NCBI RefSeq assembly: GCF_964204645.1
Contig: NC_134025.1
Location: forward strand, 17,454,001-17,514,000
Source: Tubulanus polymorphus
Lineage: Eukaryota > Nemertea > Palaeonemertea > Tubulaniformes > Tubulanidae
Length of the DNA stretch: 60,000 bases
Direction: 5' to 3'
Below are positions 1 to 10,586 of this stretch, in pieces. Below the pieces are notes generated by a model that worked only from the letters and a program-made list of their open reading frames with translations, searched no databases and was not told where the DNA came from. Numbering within the stretch: the first letter of the stretch is position 1; the number at the start of each line of letters is the position of its first letter. Made by a program: the position numbers and the translations under genes.

Positions 1-2817
1 CTGGAATTAACCATTTATTTTTTTAGAATATGATGCGTGGAGACAGTTCTCATGATTTTTTTGAACATGCTGTATGCATGTCAGCCATTTCTGTTTTATT
101 GTCTCGTGGTCTCCTGATTCTGAGGATTGGGCACACCAGTACAAATGGACTTTGATATTGGGTATCCACTCTTTGATAACCTCCATGTCTTTTTGCTTTC
201 CTAGGCATTCGAGTTTTCTTTTGACCGCTTGACAGATAAAATGATAAACAAAACGTAGATCTTTGTGAACAAGCCTTAAAAAACTTTTTACAAAATTGTG
301 TTACTTACGCACCTTTGACACAATGCCAAGTATCATAGTAATGTGGAATTTTCCAAGTGTCGCGTGCCCATTTTCTAACGGACAAATGCATATCAGTTAC
401 GAGAGCTGTGATTGTGAATTTCTTCAGTTTTTCTGCGCATCTTTTTAAGCCTTTTAGTTCCATCGCATTTGATGATGTCACTTCATTTGACTGAATTATA
501 TATTTAAAAAAAACAAAATACCTAAAAAACGAATCCACATTCATAAACCCTGAATAACTGCAAGGCATACTTACTTGGACTAACTCAGAATTTATTATTT
601 TATTGGTCTCCAGATTCATTATCGAGTATGAACAGTACTTTGCCGAGTGGCCAGGCGAGTCACAGCGTCCATCTCCTCCTATCAACAGTGGAGATGATTT
701 GAGACTATCAAGCATAGACTCGCGTTTCCTTTCCCAAACTTGTCGTATAGCGGCATGGATGTATTTCGAATGATGGTTATACACTGTTCGCGTTGAAAGG
801 CACTGAATTTTTATGAAGCTGGATTGACAATGAATGTTTGAAATTATATATTGAAATGTATTTTTAAAAAGTCGATGAAAATTAAGGCACAATTTGATGA
901 CAAGCATTGGTTTCAACTTACTTAAACAACCTGATCACCTTTGCTGTTAGGCTTCCTGTCAGTAGTATTCCAACACTCAATAATATACTGGTAACGGGAA
1001 TACCCTTGATGGATGGCTCACTTTTCCATGTGGTCCTGTGGTTACACAGCTTACACTGGGTTCTAACTGTCAGACAGGTAGAAGACATACTCTTCGAGAC
1101 AAGATTTTCACCCTTGCAGATACTGCAGAATTGAAATAGTATCAGCAGAGCAGACTGATAAACAATAAACTTGGTCTGATCCTGAAAATCAACGTCATCC
1201 TCATTCCTGCAAGTAAAAATACTTCTATAATTTCACAGATCTTAGTATTGATCTCTCGACAAAATCAAATACAAATTTCTATGTCATGATATCTAACTTG
1301 AGGGTAGGCTACATGTAATGATCATCTTACTTCTGAAACGAGTTGTACTTCGAAGCTAGTTGTCCTTCCGTAGTTCTCTTCGGGGTCGACTCTGTGTTTC
1401 CTTCCTCAGGAATAACGATGTAAATCAAACGAAAACAGTTGGTTTAGTATATCTTATTCTCTTTATTCTTCCGGGGTGTTCCGTCCGATGAGTCGTGTGT
1501 AAGCTCTCAATCTCGAGTCTGAGTCTCTGAGTCATCTCTCTCACTTTGGTACTGACCAGCCTATTTATACAGATCCCAGCCCCCTTTGTTCTACGGGCCA
1601 GATGGCTTCATTTGTTCCAAAGAGGGCTGTATTTGTTCTGGTCAGTGCCAAAGTTACTAAATTTAGGACCAATCGATAATATGAATTGAGGGAGACACGC
1701 GCCGTACTGGTTGTTGTTCAGTGATTGTGGTCAGATGTTCACACAATGGTGACACGTGCCTCCCAGGGAAATTTATAATTAACGATTGCCTTTGTGTCAC
1801 TTCATTTCTTCAAATTTCAAACTGTCTTCTTGAAATTCATCATCCGATTCAGTCTCCGTGTCGCACTCTGGACGATATTCTTCATCAGAATCTGTCTTGT
1901 TTGATGAGACACTGCTCTGACTAGCCTTTCTGTATCGCTTCTTGGGTCTTGTTTTTGGGGATAGAAGGGAACATTGAACCCCACGTGAGGTGCGTCTGAT
2001 TTTGTAGCTTTTGACTTTCGGTTTTGAATATTTTGGGAAATGTCGACGTTGACAAAAATACTTAGGTCTCCATTTGAGAGTTTGGATTGCTGAAAAAATA
2101 TTTTTAAATAATAATGATCAAATCTAATTCAATTTCTATAATCAACAAATGAAATATGAAATTAAAAGTAGGTAGGCAACTATCTTATTCATGATTTCGA
2201 ATGGATGTAATTACCTTTATTAGATGTGATAGGTTCAGTTTGAACAGCTACAGTTTCCCACATCTTATCGAGATCGCCATCACCATCAATTTCAAAGTCA
2301 ATACTTTGAAGCTCTGGTTCAGCTACACTTGGCTGAGTCGCATCATTGACCATCCCTAGCCTCCGTCTCTTTTCAAAAGCTGAACGTCCTTTCTGCATCT
2401 TCGGACTCAAAAAATCTGCTTTCTGAGGCGAGTCAACAGAATTCGACACAACAGAATCATTGAGATGCAAAGTTTGTACAGAATCTTTCTTTAATCGAAG
2501 ACTGAAGTGAAAAATGCATCATAATAGTCAGTTGTTTTCCAAACTAATTACAAGTCGCCTGATTATACATGACACACTTAGGCCCAGGTCACTCGAAAGT
2601 GAATTAAATATGATTTGTTTCAAAAGTTGTAGAATCAAGGTATCAGTTTATTTTATGGGATTGATGTTTTTAATATACAAACCTATTAGCAAAACCAGCA
2701 TTGTACTCCATGTAATTGTCGAAGGCCTCCGTTGTTAAATGTTTTCTACAGAGCACACTTGATGACGAAGGCTTCCATTGTGCTCGCTTTGTACTCACAA
2801 AAGCAGTCCATACTCTA
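1..2817 (-). pseudogene. THAP-domain transposase-like gene, exons 1b to 7 (runs off the left edge)
   Basis: I infer exons at 2683-2817, 2215-2501, 1802-2089, 922-1206, 575-818, 313-490 and 227-1 from GT-AG borders; each junction keeps reading phase and none has an internal stop. Exon 1b completes a C2CH THAP zinc finger (CRKH), and the next exon starts with the LRLKKDSVQTL stretch typical of the end of THAP domains. Later exons give an acidic, basic-rich linker, a cysteine-rich block (CSIC, CKLC) and a DDE-like core: GDGRCDSPGHSAKY, then TDMH with a downstream WHCVK. This arrangement is known from THAP-linked transposases such as the Kolobok type, but I am not sure of the superfamily. The start of the protein lies 7 kb away at 9772-9853 because a transposon split the first exon. 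It may be a transposase or a domesticated relative; the 3' end is outside the window. Confidence 0.72.
1334..1697 (-). repeat. Candidate solo LTR inside an intron of the THAP gene
   Basis: Read on the - strand this stretch has a TATA-like box (TGTATAAATAGG, near 1561-1572) followed about 100 bases later by AATAAAG, the order seen in LTRs. The proposed ends are TG and CA. I find no convincing target duplication, so the ends are approximate. Confidence 0.4.
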
Positions 2818-3044
2818 AAGTCTATTTATTAATGTATGAGACCTGTTTTTTCGCGATATCTTGCTTAATATTTGTAGTACATACCTCATTTAGGTCTTAT
2901 CGTGACCACAAAAGTCGCGGACGACATATGAATATCCGATATTTTATCCGTTTATCACCGCTTAGAAGGATTGGTAAGAAGTGTAGGAAATCGCATCTTA
3001 AATCGGCGAAAACAACCGCCATGTTCGTCTTTTTCCGGTTCATG
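2818..3044 (+). repeat. Left terminal inverted repeat of the nested transposon
   Basis: Starts AAGTCTATTTATTAATG and matches 9545-9771 in reverse complement over 227 bp. The reading frame across it (2778-3134) is an artefact of the repeat and the same frame appears at 9485-9853. Confidence 0.85.
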
Positions 3045-4822
3045 CATATGCTAATGAGCGTTTTTAGTCATGTGATCTGGGCGAGTTTATTTTTTGCGGG
3101 TTGGTTAGGTTATGCAAACACGTGTGAACTCTGAGTCTGAAGAACTCTCGTAAAATGCCGTGTTTTTAGTCGGGATTGGCAAGAAATCACTTTTGTACGT
3201 CTTAGACTGAAGCGTAAGCGTGAGTATAATTACCACGTAGTGTTATTTAAGATGATTCGCTTTTTGTAAAGAAATTGGTAACGCTTTGAAAAACCGCACA
3301 GATCTTCGATCCCGTAGCATGGATGGATGATGGAGAGAACCAACGGCACCGCGCTCTCCTCGTGTGCGTGGCGCGGGGGGAGGTACACAACGCCTAATGT
3401 TGCTCTCTGTCGGAAATGCTCAATAAGTCATGGACAGTAACCCTTCATTCAGCTAGTTCGAAATGCATTAAAGACCTAAAGCGCAGTTGCTTTTTTTAGT
3501 TGAACTGAATTTTTGGGAAGAGAGTTCATGGTCCGTCCCGCAGTTTTCATCAATCATGGCTGAATATGTAGGTAGTTGGGAAGGAAAGTAGGTCATGGAC
3601 ATGGAGTGGAGGTAGATCAAACTTTTTATTTACACAATAACTAGTCCACATATAAGTCGTACATGTTGGACCCAATCAAATTTATTGAACTTACCCGATG
3701 TACGGCTTATAGATAAGTTGAATATTTTCGATTTTTATGGAATTTACTTAGGTTAAAAACCGGACCAATGGCAATGCATACTGAAAAAGCAATTTGTGCG
3801 AGTTTCACTGAATACCATTCACTGTCCTACTGGTTTTCATACTAATCCTATTGGATTGTTCATGTAACATTTTCATTTCAGAGTGTGTTCAAGGAGCTTT
3901 GCAAGATTACCCAACATTGTTGAATGGTTTTTGGTCTGTCAGATAATTCAAATGCGCATGACATTGAACGTGGTCAAGAAATTGCTGCAAATCGAAGGAT
4001 CTATACTTCTTGGTTTATTCGGTGTACGCGACAAATCATCCACTCGGTAGATTTAAACCAGGATACAGAATATGACGAAGCAAATTTGTGCTCTCAACGA
4101 ATGCAGTTAATCATCCTAAGTCTAATCGGTAATTTATAGCCTGCTTGGCTGAATGCAATTCCGGCTTATTCTGTTTTACCGGGAGTTAATCGGGTCAATT
4201 TTGAGGTCTAAATCCTGAGTTCTGTACAGATGGTTCCGTTTGCATTTTTATTGAAATTTCTGTAGTACACCTTCGGTAGGGTTCTGTCAAACAGGTTTTT
4301 GATCAATGGATTGGTTTCATCAGTTTAGTAAAAAGGGAAAAAGGTTTATCTTCGAGAAGTGTAGATACCCATTTTCAGCCACAATACAAACAATAATAAC
4401 ATAATATAATATTTAATTAACGTTGAACTGTATTGACAGATTACAGACAAGATAACATAGATACATAGAGGTTTGCACTATTTACAATTACATTATTTTT
4501 TCATGAACATTAAGCATTACAGTGTACGCAATTGCACTTAGGCCACACCAAAAGAAAACCCTGTTTCTCGGGCCCGACCGACACGATATTTCCCCATTTC
4601 AAATAATCATTTTCAGAATAAAATATAATCGCCTACCGACCCTTTTTCAAAATTTTAGGTCAAATAACTCTTTTCAAAAATATATATGTGGCCGACCGAA
4701 CTCCTTTCTCGTAAATATTTTTTTACCAAATAATGATGTCGGCACTGAGATCAACATCATAAAAACATTTTATTATATCGGATTTAAAATTTGATTCTGG
4801 AAATGGCGCAGCCATGCTCAGA
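3045..4822. other. Anonymous interior of the nested transposon
   Basis: No gene recognised. It holds a GC-richer patch near 3330-3390 and short open frames without family resemblance. Confidence 0.4.
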
Positions 4823-5003
4823 CAATAGTAGATAAAAACCCACTATAAAAAGAAAAACTATCTGGTAGCTTAATGTTTCAACTCAATTCTATGAGCCATT
4901 TTCAAAAACTGATTTAGTTTTTGAAAATTGCTCATAGAATTGAGTTGAAACGTTAAGCTACCAGATACTTTTTCTTTTTATTGTGGGTTTTTATCTACTA
5001 TTG
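4823..5003. repeat. Foldback repeat, about 85 bp arms
   Basis: The two arms are nearly perfect inverted copies around a short centre near 4913-4918, starting ATAGTAGATAAAAACCCAC on the left. The arm text (GAAACGTTAAGCTACCAG and GTGGGTTTTTATCTACTA) resembles the end region of Penelope-like elements. Confidence 0.7.
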
Positions 5004-5240
5004 ATATTGGACAGCCACTTGTCTATGGAAACCAAAATGCTCAGACAACTTTGCTAATTGGACTTTGATGGCGACTTTGGATTATCCTTTTATTATTGTG
5101 GTCTACTAGCTGTTAATCATATTCCTGACTAAAAATTTAGTCCAGTAAAAACTATTTACGGCGACCTACCCACTGATAGAAGAATAACCGATATTTTTTT
5201 TCTATACAGAAAATAAATGTCCTACCTACCTACCCATTTT

Positions 5241-5400
5241 GGGATCATTCATTTATTACGTAAGCATAAAATTTGAATTTTTCAACCCCCCTCCGCTCTG
5301 TACGCAAAATCGGCCATTTTTTTCATATACACTAAGCATCACAGAACGCAATTGCACTGACCCCTCCCCGAATGCATACGTAATAAATGAATGACCCCCT
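5241..5400. repeat. 160 bp MITE, copy 1 (TCATTCATTTATTACGTA ends)
   Basis: Terminal inverted repeats TCATTCATTTATTACGTA and TACGTAATAAATGAATGA flank a short non-coding core. A close copy is at 8101-8260. Confidence 0.75.
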
Positions 5401-6418
5401 TACAGTGCCGTACAGGTATATATATATATATATAATTTGTGAAAACAATTTTTCAAAACTGGCCATCTAGGTTTTTTAATACCTTGATCTCTTCTTTACT
5501 CTGTGAGCTTTTTGGAGCCTGACTTTCCTTTACTAAGCAGAGATGATATGACGCTTGGTCCATGACTATAAGGGAAGGTTCCTCTAATGCTGGAATCAAT
5601 TGCTCCTCGAGCCATGTTTCGAATATGTCTCCTGAAAAGCACATAGAATATGATTAGTTTCGAAATTGATGATTGATGTAGGCTGAATCGATCAGCATTT
5701 TTCATACGACTATTAGAGAGTGATATTTTTGATGGGTATACTTTTTTGAGATATCAGTTGTCACACAATCAGAGCAATTTATGCTATGGAGGGGCTGGCT
5801 GCTCAAAGGTTGTTTTAAATCAATTTTTGAGCAACCGGCCCCTGGGCCCAGTTTCACAAAAGTTTCACAGTTTGAGTTTAACTCAAACTTCATGTTTTCA
5901 ACGAGGACAATAATTCAAACTTAACCAATAAGACCTTTACCAGATATTAACCACCAAAACTGACTGAGCTAGGCAATCTGATATGCTCTGAAGCCAAGTT
6001 GAAATAGACATTAATATGGATATTGAAAACAAAGACTTAATAATATTTACCATCCATTTGGTGATGATAATCTCCAGAACCATTTTTTGCTTCAAAAACC
6101 AGGTTTGCACCTGGCACAAAGCCATTTCGACTTCCTGCATCTAAAATGATTAGGCGTGCACCTTTACCATTTTGCTCTACTCGTCCGCAATCCTAACTTG
6201 GTGGATGGGAAAAGTTGGTCATTCCTTTTTCCCAATTTTCTGTCCATTCGCCTGTTGAAGATTATAGTGATTCCAGGTTTAAAAACAGGTAACATACAAT
6301 GTACTTTGTCTTAGCAGAGATAAGATGCATGTGAAAAATATGGGGAAAAAATTTCTGAAAACTTAATTTCTGTATGAAACTTTTTTTTCGAACATTTTTG
6401 CCTGGTAATTTCTTTATA

Positions 6419-6597
6419 CAGTCAACCCCGATATACCGCCCTCCCATTTACCGCCACCCCCGCCTTCTGCCAGGTTTTCTCAATGTAATGTCTCAATACC
6501 AATACATAGTAATACACCCCCGATACACCCCCTATATTCTCTATACCGTCAATATTGTTCTGCATCGATGTGGGCAGTATATCGTGGGGGTTGACTG
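6419..6597. repeat. Pogo/Tigger-like MITE, 179 bp
   Basis: Ends are CAGTCAACCCCGATATAC and its inverted counterpart, flanked by TA on both sides (6417-6418, 6598-6599). TIR style and TA duplication suggest a pogo/Tigger-type parent. Confidence 0.65.
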
Positions 6598-6655
6598 TAG
6601 TTTTACTTGTAGGCTGTATATGTTCTTCTATCTGTGGGCTCTAATGCTAAGTTAT

Positions 6656-7731
6656 TCTACTATTCAACACCCCCTGGTGACCATATAGAATAACTAAGGC
6701 TAAAAAAATTGATACCTAGTTTCTCCGCTCTGCTGAGCTTAAATGTTGACCCGGCCGGCCGCATATCTACCCTATACATTACTTTTTTAAAAATTGTGAT
6801 CAATTTTACCATAACAGACCCGGCCGCTATAGAAATGAACTGTTGATAAATTTCATCATATTTTACAAAAATGACCCAGCCGCTGCGGAGAAACAAGGTA
6901 TCATTTTTGTTTAACCTAATGTCCTTAAAACTCACCAAAATCATGGAAGATGTCATGAGCTACAACTTTGTAATTGATTGTGGTAACAAAATATGCATAG
7001 GTACAAATATAATATAGAAATAATAAGTTATTGTATTATTCAACGCCCCCTGGTGGCCACATGCAAAAACCAATGACCTTGAAACTCACCAAAATCATAG
7101 AACACGTTATGGGCTACAACTTTCCAATTGCATATAGTAACACAGTATGCTTAGGTATCAATTTAATGTGGAAAAACTTTTTCCTACCTACGAATGAGTA
7201 CTGATGACACCAAGATGGCCGCCAATTGGCTGATCAAAAATACCTGTCTCAGGTATGAAACATCCCTTTCCAAAGAATATCAATCAGCAATTGCAATGAG
7301 AAATGGCAAACCAGTAGGAAGCTACAGGACTCGGAATTCGGGCCAAAGTTAACATTTTTGGGCACTTAAAAGGTCCTAGGACGGCCATCTTGAGTAAGGT
7401 CGACCCAATTTTTGTTATGCTGATGGGCCCTTGGTAGATTCAAATACAAACGAATGATCAAGGTAATTGATCAAAGCGTCTTCAAAATTTCCCTCGAAAA
7501 CTTTAAAAATGTGTAAAAAGTGCTGATTTTGGCGAACATCAATGGCTGCCAGTCGGCCATCTTGATTGTGACAGGGCTAGTTTTTTGGCTGAAGATGTGT
7601 CTAGGGTAGATACATGTATAAACCAAATATCAAGACATTACCTTGAAGCGTCTTCAAAACTTCCCAAAATAACTGAATTCCGTCTACGGACGGACGACAG
7701 ACGAAAAGTGAACGCAATAGCCCGCTGGGAC
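6656..7731 (+). repeat. About 1 kb repeat family with internal tandem modules, copy 1
   Basis: Contains repeats of a module opening TATTCAACACCCCCTGGTGA, then a longer part ending CGCAATAGCCCGCTGGGACT. A second copy lies at 21140-22060. A MITE (6695-6919) interrupts this copy. Non-coding. Confidence 0.6.
6695..6919 (+). repeat. 225 bp MITE family B, copy 1
   Basis: Terminal inverted repeats begin TAAGGCTAAAAAAATTGATA and enclose GC-rich CCCGGCCG boxes. Three copies lie within 2.2 kb, all inside the nested transposon. Confidence 0.75.
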
Positions 7732-7956
7732 TAAGGCTAAACAAAAATGATACCTTGTTTCTCCGCAGCGGCTGGGTCATTTTTGTAAAATATGATGAAA
7801 TTTATAAACAGTTCATTTCTATAGCGGCCGGGTCTGTTATGGTAAAATTGATCACGATTTTTTAAAAAGTTATGTATAGGGTAGATAGGCGGCCGGCCGG
7901 GTCAACATTTAAGCTCAGCAGAGTGGAGAAACAAGGTATCAATTTTTTTAGCCTTA
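7732..7956 (-). repeat. 225 bp MITE family B, copy 2
   Basis: Reverse-orientation copy of 6695-6919; it abuts the end of the 1 kb repeat directly. Confidence 0.75.
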
Positions 7957-8100
7957 ATATCCATATTTGCACATCCCTCTCAGAAGGGATTCGAAAATGA
8001 TGGCATCAAGACTGCTGCAGTATGAAATCCAGCTTGACTAGCCCTAGTGCACAGCTTTGCTGAAAACTTGCTTACCAATTATCAGATAACCTGATCACTT

Positions 8101-8260
8101 AGGCATCATTCATTTATTACGTACGCATAAAATTTTAATTTTCAACCCCCCTTCCCTGTGTACGCAAAATCGGCCATTTTTTTCATATACACTAAGCATC
8201 ACAGAACGCAATTGCACTGACCCCTCCCCGAATGCATACGTAATAAAGGAATGACCCCTT
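8101..8260. repeat. 160 bp MITE, copy 2
   Basis: Same family and orientation as 5241-5400, with small differences at both ends and in the C-rich part. Confidence 0.75.
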
Positions 8261-8650
8261 AGGCAAATTTTGCGGATAATTATAGTTGAGATAACTTGGA
8301 CAATGGACATTGATAAGCTAATGATGAGCAATGCTTATGTATCCGGGCTACTCTGGCTGGATTTTTGGCTGTGGCGATCTCTTGAAGCAATCATGTTGGA
8401 ATCATTGTCAGGGAGGATGTGTTTTGTCTGGCAGTTGTTGATTCTTACCCATCTATTGTAATGTATTTCTTATCTCTGGTCATATCATGAATTTCTCTTC
8501 GGATTATATCTTGATCAAATTGGTCTAGTTCAGCTATAGATGGACGTCCGGTTTTACTAGGTTCAGTTACTGAAGACTTTTTTTCTGAAAATCCATTGAA
8601 AATTGAGTTCAAGTTCATTTATCGAACCAGCAGGGTTTGCAAAAAAAGAG

Positions 8651-8876
8651 TAAGGCTAAAAAAAATTGATACCTTGTTTCTCCACTCTGCTGAGCTTAAA
8701 AGTTGACCCGGCCGGCCGCCTATCTACCCTATACATTACTTTTTTTTTAAATCGTGATCAATTTTACCATAACAGACCCGGCCGCTATAGAAATGAACTG
8801 TTTACAAAATTTATCATATTTTATAAAAATGACCCGGCCGCTGCGGAGAAACAAGGTATCATTTTTGTTTAGCCTA
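8651..8876 (+). repeat. 225 bp MITE family B, copy 3
   Basis: Same orientation as copy 1, with TAAGGCTAAA at the left and AGCCTA at the right end. Confidence 0.75.
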
Positions 8877-9544
8877 AAAAGTTTGTATTGTATGATTTTC
8901 TATAGGCCTGAATGTAGAAAACCGGTCTTTAATAATATGTTTTGAAACATGTCTTTTTAATCAAGATTTTTTTTGTAATAGGCCTATGAAAAATTATTAC
9001 CTTTGTATTTTTGAAGTGTATATAGTTTATTACTTAAAATGAAATTTATAACAGGCTTTCTCTAGGCCTAAATAATTATATGAAAAATAAAGTGTTTTTA
9101 ATTGATATGATCGCCATCAGTTCTCTTCAAATCAATGTTTTTGTTTTTGTGTAGTGAGAGATCCTTCAGCTCGCGGCTATTTATAATAGTAAATAAACAA
9201 CGCATGACTTCCTTCTATGACATACCGTAATTCCTCTTAATCGAATCTGTGGATACTTTTTTCTTGAGAGCGGCCCGAATTCTTTCGTAGGTGTTGTTGT
9301 TTGGGATATTTCGGCCTGTCCTCTCTTCTCGACGTAGGTGTGATGTGAATAGATTTATGATTTCCCATTGTGGTTTTGAAAAGCTCATTGTGTTGCGCGT
9401 TCGTTTGTACGTGTTTACTATTAAGCGATTAACCTGAATGCATATGCATAAGCGCACTATTGCAACACTGTGATTCGTTGAGCATTAATTAAATTCAAAA
9501 GCTACCACCCCTACGCAGAAATTCCGCATCATAGCGCATGCGCA

Positions 9545-9771
9545 CATGAACCGGAAAAAGACGAACATGGCGGTTGTTTTCGCCGATTTAAGATGCGATT
9601 TCCTACACTTCTTACCAATCCTTCTAAGCGGTGATAAACGGATAAAATATCGGATATTCATATGTCGTCCGCGACTTTTGTGGTCACGATAAGACCTAAA
9701 TGAGGTATGTACTACAAATATTAAGCAAGATATCGCGAAAAAACAGGTCTCATACATTAATGAATAGACTT
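9545..9771 (-). repeat. Right terminal inverted repeat of the nested transposon
   Basis: Reverse complement of 2818-3044 with one visible mismatch. The THAP start exon abuts it directly. Confidence 0.85.
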
Positions 9772-9853
9772 TAGCAATATTTGGATCACGCGGCCATTTG
9801 AATAACAAGGAATCTTGTGTACTACAATTGTAGTACACACAACGCCGTGGCAT
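9772..9853 (-). pseudogene. First half of the THAP exon, start codon included
   Basis: The reading frame opens with MPRRCVYYNC, a typical THAP start with the first two zinc cysteines, and runs to a TA dinucleotide where the nested transposon begins. The other half of the zinc finger resumes at 2817 beyond the other end of that transposon. With a single TA kept, the frame joins without a stop or shift. The gene was therefore interrupted by the insertion, unless the whole transposon is removed as an intron, for which I see no good splice donor at the junction. Confidence 0.7.
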
Positions 9854-10310
9854 AGTTTAAAATCGTTTTAAAATCTTTTTATAATCACTTTATCTCCTGT
9901 TGTTATCGCTATCTGAACGAGGCTGATAATACTTCCGGGTTCTCAACATCTCGCGCTGACGTCACCACAGGGGATTACCCGAGATTGCTGAGCATCGCGA
10001 CTACGTATATTTTGGTTTGCCGTAGCAAGAAAAAACCTCTTAAAAGTATTCGAAATGAAAACAAATATACCTAAGGTCATTAGATTATCATTTATTAGAT
10101 TTTAGATTAGATTAGATTTTATTTTACTTATAATCATCGCTATAATACATATACATTATATTTACGGGCAGAGTCATCGATTTTCAACAAAAAATTTAAT
10201 ATAGTAAATAATAAATTATAGTAAATTTTACCAGCATAATTAACATAGATGGCGATTCACGCATTACATCTTAATGGATTGATTCAAGGGAAAAAACAAA
10301 ATTGTTCAGT
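9854..10310. other. Region upstream of the THAP start exon
   Basis: It holds short TTAGA-type repeats near 10080-10130 and no recognisable gene. The promoter of the THAP gene would be expected here; I see no clear TATA box. Confidence 0.3.
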
Positions 10311-10586
10311 AGTCCTTTAAGAATTCATTGTGTATTTGTTAAACTCTGCATTTATTATACATATTTTCATTAAAATTGATTTCATTGATATAATATTCAT
10401 TTATATAATGTTCATATATATGAATATTATTAGAGTAATGGGGTAAGTGTTGTTTCATATCAGAGGTTGAAAGGTTGAGTGAGTGAAAAATAAAAAATAA
10501 ATTCGAGCGTGTGAAAATTTATTTTTTATTTTTCATGAGCTCGACCTTTCGACCTCTGGTATGAAAAGACACTCACTCCATTACTA
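10311..10586 (-). mobile_element. Solo terminus of the PolB virus-like element family
   Basis: Reading from the interior (left) outward, it shows the start of the terminal small gene (decayed; compare 41341-41361), the shared AT module (near 10346-10385), ATTCAT-type repeats and then a 152 bp near-palindrome (10433-10584). The order and text match the right end of the element at 24108-41640. The homology stops at 10311 within the small gene, so only the end survives. Confidence 0.75.
10433..10584. repeat. Terminal near-palindrome (hairpin), solo copy
   Basis: Arms GTAATGGGGTAAGTGTTG and CACTCACTCCATTAC enclose GAGGTTGAAAGGTT-type and TAAATTC/AATTTA inner arms. The asymmetric centre is GAGCGTGTGA. 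Confidence 0.75.

Larger units (their letters stand above)
5483..9388 (-). pseudogene. DDE_3-type (IS630/Tc1-like) transposase, multi-exon remnant
   Basis: I recognise four blocks. 9226-9388 begins MSFSKPQWEIINLF. 8449-8584 carries KTGRPSIAELDQFDQDIIRR, an N-terminal DNA-binding-type motif of this family. 6051-6192 carries GKGARLIILDAGSRNGFVPG, from the DDE core. 5483-5631 carries FETWLEEQLIP and IVMDQASYH, with the second catalytic Asp. Splice-type GT/AG borders and phases agree between the first and second blocks and between the third and fourth. The middle part with the first catalytic Asp (usually YLDETW-like) and the last part were not found; the gap between 8449 and 6192 is filled by MITEs and other repeats. 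Its place between the 227 bp TIRs suggests it was the transposase of that element. It looks dead. Confidence 0.6.
2818..9771 (-). mobile_element. Nested 6.95 kb DNA transposon (TA target) inside the THAP exon
   Basis: The two ends are 227 bp inverted repeats that differ at one base I could see (T/C at the tenth position), so the insertion looks young. TA flanks both ends (2816-2817 and 9772-9773), as in the Tc1/mariner-IS630 group. The interior holds a - strand, multi-exon DDE_3-type transposase remnant (5483-9388) interrupted by several MITEs. The same-strand orientation places the element inside the broken THAP gene. Confidence 0.75.

Noticed and set aside
2778-3134. 118-residue frame with a near-identical copy at 9485-9853, looking like a conserved protein
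   Set aside because: Both are readings through the 227 bp inverted repeats of the nested transposon; only the first residues at 9853 (THAP) are coding.
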